From: Bacillota bacterium
GTDB taxonomy: Bacteria > Bacillota > Clostridia > Oscillospirales > Ruminococcaceae
Reading direction: 5' to 3'
Length of the DNA: 26,092 nt
Assembly (NCBI GenBank): GCA_023388515.1
Contig: JAEWGD010000001.1
Location: 1-26,092, forward strand
Shown here: piece by piece, positions 23,205 through 26,092 of the stretch
How positions within the stretch are numbered: the first letter of the stretch is position 1
How the letters are laid out: every line of letters starts with the position of its first letter
The notes under the pieces: generated by a model
Databases searched by the model: none
The model's input: the letters and a program-made list of their open reading frames with translations, nothing else
Told to the model about the DNA's origin: nothing
Program-made: the position numbers and the translations under genes

Positions 23205-26092
23205 TTATTGCACTTGAGTACCAACAAGTAGTTGATTTGTCACTATATCATCTGTCGCATTTGCAAAATTATTTGTATCAGAAATATTACTCTCTGCCGC
23301 AAAGCCTGCCATAGTGTCAATTAGGATGATGGTCTGAACATCCGTCTGTTCAGAAATTACATCGGTTTCTTCGTTTGGAAGAACAGCAGAAGCTTCTGTT
23401 GTATAAGAAATCAACGTAGTATCTGTTTCACTAAATAGTGCTGTAGAAACTGTTTCATCTTCGTAAATTCCCGAAAGCAGATCTGCATTTGTTTGAATTG
23501 CTGTTTCTTCTTCCGTTATAATAGTAGGAAGCTGACTAAATTCAAGTGCCCAGGTATCCTTATTAACTGTTGCAACTGCTCCGTCTGCAAATTCAAAAGT
23601 AAAGCTAGCCTGTCCCCATTTAAAATTGCTGATTGTGAGAGTATCTTCAGTGCCGTTAATTGAAAGAATAAGATTTGAACCCCACTGGTCGCTAACAGTT
23701 ACTTCATCAGACTTAACATCATTTAGTTTAATGACGCTTCTGTCATTTCCCCATTCATTGACGGTATCGCATCCATAACCCTTGCCGAATATGTAGGTAT
23801 CCATACCGTTGCCACCATTTAGAATATCGTTTCCTGTGCCTCCGTCAAGAATGTCGTTACTGTCGCTGCCATAAAGGTTGTCACTGCCAACAGTACCATT
23901 AATGATATTTTGTTCAGACTGAGAACCTTCTCCCTCTGTGCTACCGAAGCCACTTTCCCATTTCCATGTATCCTTATTTACTGTGTCGGTTGTTCCGTCG
24001 GCAAATTCAAAGGTATATCCATCTTGGTTCCACTTGTATCCATTTACAGTCAATGTGTCGCCTGTGCTATCGATTGTGAGAATTAGCGTAGAATCATTAG
24101 ATTTGGAAATAGAAATTTCATCAATATTGATATCAGTCAGTTTAATAACGCTACTACCGCTCCAGTCCTCAACGGTATCATTTCCAAAGCCTTTGCTGAA
24201 AATGTAAGTGTCATTTCCACCATTGCCATTCAAGAAATCATTGCCTGTGCCGCCGTCAAGAGTATCATTGCCATTACCACCTTGAATGGTATCATTACCA
24301 TTTCCGCCGTTCATAGAAACTCCATTGTCATTCCAAGCCGACATCCAGTCATCATTATCTGAACCATACAATGTTGTAATCAAATCATTAAGCATTGTTC
24401 CGTTAATATTAAAGTTTTGGAATGCGCCTCCATCAAAATACTGCTTGATAATGATGTTATCTGCACCGAATGAGATTTTCAAATCACTCCAATTAATTTT
24501 TGACATAACAGAATCTTCAATAGAAAGTCCAGAAAGCTGAATTGTGTTATTTCCTGCTGCGTCTGAGATAGTATCTGTACCATAACCTGCCTTAAATATA
24601 ATTGTATCATCACCATGATCATCCTGAATGTAATCATCGCCCTCACCGCCATCAATCACATCATTGCCACCACCAGCGTAGATACTATCATTACCAGTTC
24701 CACCATAAATATAACTGCCGTCATCTCCATCATAAATTATGTCATTACCATCTTGACCATATATTTCATTTTCTCCGTTACCGCCATAAAGCTGATCGTC
24801 ACCAACTCCACCGTCTATGTAGTCATTATCATTGCCACCGTAGATTTCATCGTTGCCCTCTTGACCGTACATTTCGTTATATCCGTTACCACCTGACAAA
24901 ACATCGTCACCAGTGCCACCCTCCATATAATCATAGCCTTCGCCACCTTGCATACGGTCATCGCCTGAGCCTCCATACATATAGTTATCACCATCTCCAC
25001 CGATGAAATAATCATTTCCGTCATCACCATACATATAATCTGTGCCTTCACCGCTGACAAGGGTATCATCGCCATCACCGCCGTATAGGTGGTTATCTCC
25101 GGTTAAATCCTCTAAATAGTCATCTCCAGCATCGCCGTACAAGATGTCGTCTCCTCCATCACCAAATAAACTATCATTACCATTTCCGCCATGAAGTTCG
25201 TCGTTACCAATGTACGTTTCTTCACCATCTGAAAGATTGAAATAGTAATCATAGTCGGCATCGCCATAAAGGATATCATCGCCATCTCCGCCATAAAGTT
25301 TGTCATTACCATCTTCACCGTAAAGAATATCATCTCCACCATATCCATAAATTTCATCATCTCCGCCTGCTCCGAAGATAATATTGTCAGAAGAATTTCC
25401 ATATAGCGTTTCACTCAAATCACTTCCAGGAATGACTCTGCCGGAGATTAAATCAACAACAGCGATAGCAAGATCTCCAACAAATTCAGAAATTGCACCT
25501 CCGCTAAGCAGTTCTATTGCTATAAGTGCAACACCCGCAGGCCAGAAAGCGACTGTTACTGCACCTATCGCAGCGTCGACCACAAAATCTGCTCCAATCC
25601 TTAAAAGACCATCTCTTGCTACAATAACGGCAGCATCGTATCCCTCAGCTTCATAAGTAGCCTTCACATTTATACCAACAATGCCAAACTGAAGTATCGT
25701 AAATGCTGTACCAATAACTGGTGCTGCTTTTGCAAATTTATTAAAGGCTGAAAACTTGTCAACATTTTTAACAAACGAATCAGGAATTATATCATCTGCG
25801 CCAGACAGAGCCTTACCAAATTTTATATTATTGATGTCAACATCATCAAGATTATCTACATTTTTACCAATTTTAGCAGCAAATTCACTCAACTCAGAAT
25901 CAGAAACAGATACGTTTTTCACTAAGTCAGCAATTTCATCATAATTGCTTGTGTGACCCTTTAATCCAATCTTTTCAAGTGGAGTTTTCGAATCGAAATC
26001 TGGGTATATTGCACGCATCATATCATCTGGAATTTCTTTTGCTTTCCTAAAGTCCGTAGCAGTTAACGAATTTGGAATGTCATCAAGACTGC
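23205..26092 (-). CDS. RTX calcium-binding protein exported by type I secretion (5' end outside window)
   Basis: The frame is open from the right edge to the stop at 23207-23205, about 960 residues visible; no start should be assigned inside the window, because codons continue upstream of the first internal ATG (26021). The visible N-terminal part has hydrophobic helices (GTAFTILQFGIVGINV; GAVTVAFWPAGVALIAIELL). From about 25410 to 24600 there are dense GGxGxDxL(Y) nonapeptides (YGGDGDDILYGD, MYGGSGDDRMQGGEG). Two more short RTX blocks lie near 24340-24190 and 23900-23820. Each RTX block is followed by an HCBP-related beta segment (for example TLTVNGYKWNQDGYTFEFAD and TLTISNFKWGQASFTFEFAD). 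The C-terminus (ADLLSGIYED then NQLLVGTQVQ) has no positive charges in its final stretch, suiting an uncleaved type I secretion signal. Whether it is a toxin, adhesin or enzyme cannot be told. Confidence 0.9.
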   Translation of the reverse strand, partial: SLDDIPNSLTATDFRKAKEIPDDMMRAIYPDFDSKTPLEKIGLKGHTSNYDEIADLVKNVSVSDSELSEFAAKIGKNVDNLDDVDINNIKFGKALSGADDIIPDSFVKNVDKFSAFNKFAKAAPVIGTAFTILQFGIVGINVKATYEAEGYDAAVIVARDGLLRIGADFVVDAAIGAVTVAFWPAGVALIAIELLSGGAISEFVGDLAIAVVDLISGRVIPGSDLSETLYGNSSDNIIFGAGGDDEIYGYGGDDILYGEDGNDKLYGGDGDDILYGDADYDYYFNLSDGEETYIGNDELHGGNGNDSLFGDGGDDILYGDAGDDYLEDLTGDNHLYGGDGDDTLVSGEGTDYMYGDDGNDYFIGGDGDNYMYGGSGDDRMQGGEGYDYMEGGTGDDVLSGGNGYNEMYGQEGNDEIYGGNDNDYIDGGVGDDQLYGGNGENEIYGQDGNDIIYDGDDGSYIYGGTGNDSIYAGGGNDVIDGGEGDDYIQDDHGDDTIIFKAGYGTDTISDAAGNNTIQLSGLSIEDSVMSKINWSDLKISFGADNIIIKQYFDGGAFQNFNINGTMLNDLITTLYGSDNDDWMSAWNDNGVSMNGGNGNDTIQGGNGNDTLDGGTGNDFLNGNGGNDTYIFSKGFGNDTVEDWSGSSVIKLTDINIDEISISKSNDSTLILTIDSTGDTLTVNGYKWNQDGYTFEFADGTTDTVNKDTWKWESGFGSTEGEGSQSEQNIINGTVGSDNLYGSDSNDILDGGTGNDILNGGNGMDTYIFGKGYGCDTVNEWGNDRSVIKLNDVKSDEVTVSDQWGSNLILSINGTEDTLTISNFKWGQASFTFEFADGAVATVNKDTWALEFSQLPTIITEEETAIQTNADLLSGIYEDETVSTALFSETDTTLISYTTEASAVLPNEETDVISEQTDVQTIILIDTMAGFAAESNISDTNNFANATDDIVTNQLLVGTQVQ
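24600..25410. repeat. Coding tandem repeat array of about 27-bp units (RTX nonapeptides)
   Basis: The DNA repeats imperfectly every 27 bases (phrases such as CCATCACCGCCGTA on the plus strand), because each unit encodes one nine-residue calcium-binding turn of the RTX domain. Units are diverged in third positions, so the array is old and held by protein selection. Open frames on the plus strand here are shadows of this periodicity. Confidence 0.85.

Noticed and set aside
24602..25006. Histidine/tyrosine-rich plus-strand ORF
   Set aside because: It is the antisense shadow of the GGxGxD repeats (ATG/CAC-rich complement), with no ribosome binding site or family.
24600..25410. CRISPR-like regular repeat spacing
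   Set aside because: The period is 27 bases with no unique spacers and follows RTX nonapeptide codons on the minus strand; it is coding repetition.

Overview
The window is AT-rich (roughly one third G+C by eye), with AGGAGG-type ribosome binding sites, a Spo0A-type DNA-binding domain, an AgrC-like kinase, IS630-type DNA and Sel1-tailed relaxase remnants. This points to an anaerobic Firmicute of the Clostridia (Ruminococcaceae/Oscillospiraceae-like). The lineage is an inference; there is no rRNA or other marker here. Almost everything reads on the minus strand; the clear plus-strand exception is the two-component system at 16960-19408.

Layout. (1) 1-3595: the 5' part of an IS630-type transposase abuts a large secreted RHS/YD-repeat protein gene with five EF-hand/dockerin-like calcium loops. 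That gene is doubly broken: a TAA inside its signal peptide and loss of its 3' end at the insertion sequence. (2) 3866-9093: an ECF sigma factor and DUF4367-type anti-sigma (ATGA overlap), then an FtsX/MacB-type permease and its ATPase (ATGA overlap), then a decayed small membrane gene with an internal TAG. (3) 9209-11205: remains of a conjugative or mobilizable element: a relaxase reduced to an N-terminal scrap joined out of frame to its Sel1 tail, a duplicated block of about 120 bp, and an element-type sigma factor whose Shine-Dalgarno lies in a perfect 15-bp hairpin. (4) 11479-15509: an RHS 3' remnant, a small three-helix membrane protein and a 1097-aa secreted protein combining a bactofilin-like region, thrombospondin type-3 calcium repeats, a VWA domain and a C-terminal class-3-type lipase. 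(5) 15558-16783: two decayed genes, a DDE transposase and a frameshifted small gene. (6) 16895-19408: a Spo0A-like response regulator and an AgrC-like kinase. Between them, on the opposite strand, is a 15-codon ORF with an ideal ribosome binding site and its own terminator. (7) 19515-26092: a second relaxase tail and terminator repeat, then a type I secretion operon: RTX protein (5' end outside the window), intercistronic hairpin, HlyB-type transporter with a catalytically dead C39-like domain, and HlyD-type adaptor.

How it fits together. The theme is large calcium-binding surface or secreted proteins: RTX via type I secretion, and the RHS and VWA-lipase proteins by signal peptide. They are interleaved with mobile-element debris. 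The sigma/anti-sigma pair probably senses envelope stress and may control the adjacent ABC exporter. The kinase/regulator pair could respond to a peptide, and the 15-codon ORF is a candidate signal. The most unusual points are the micro-ORF, the VWA-lipase protein with a small membrane gene directly downstream (possible toxin/immunity pair), and a complete RTX type I secretion operon in a Firmicute-like genome.
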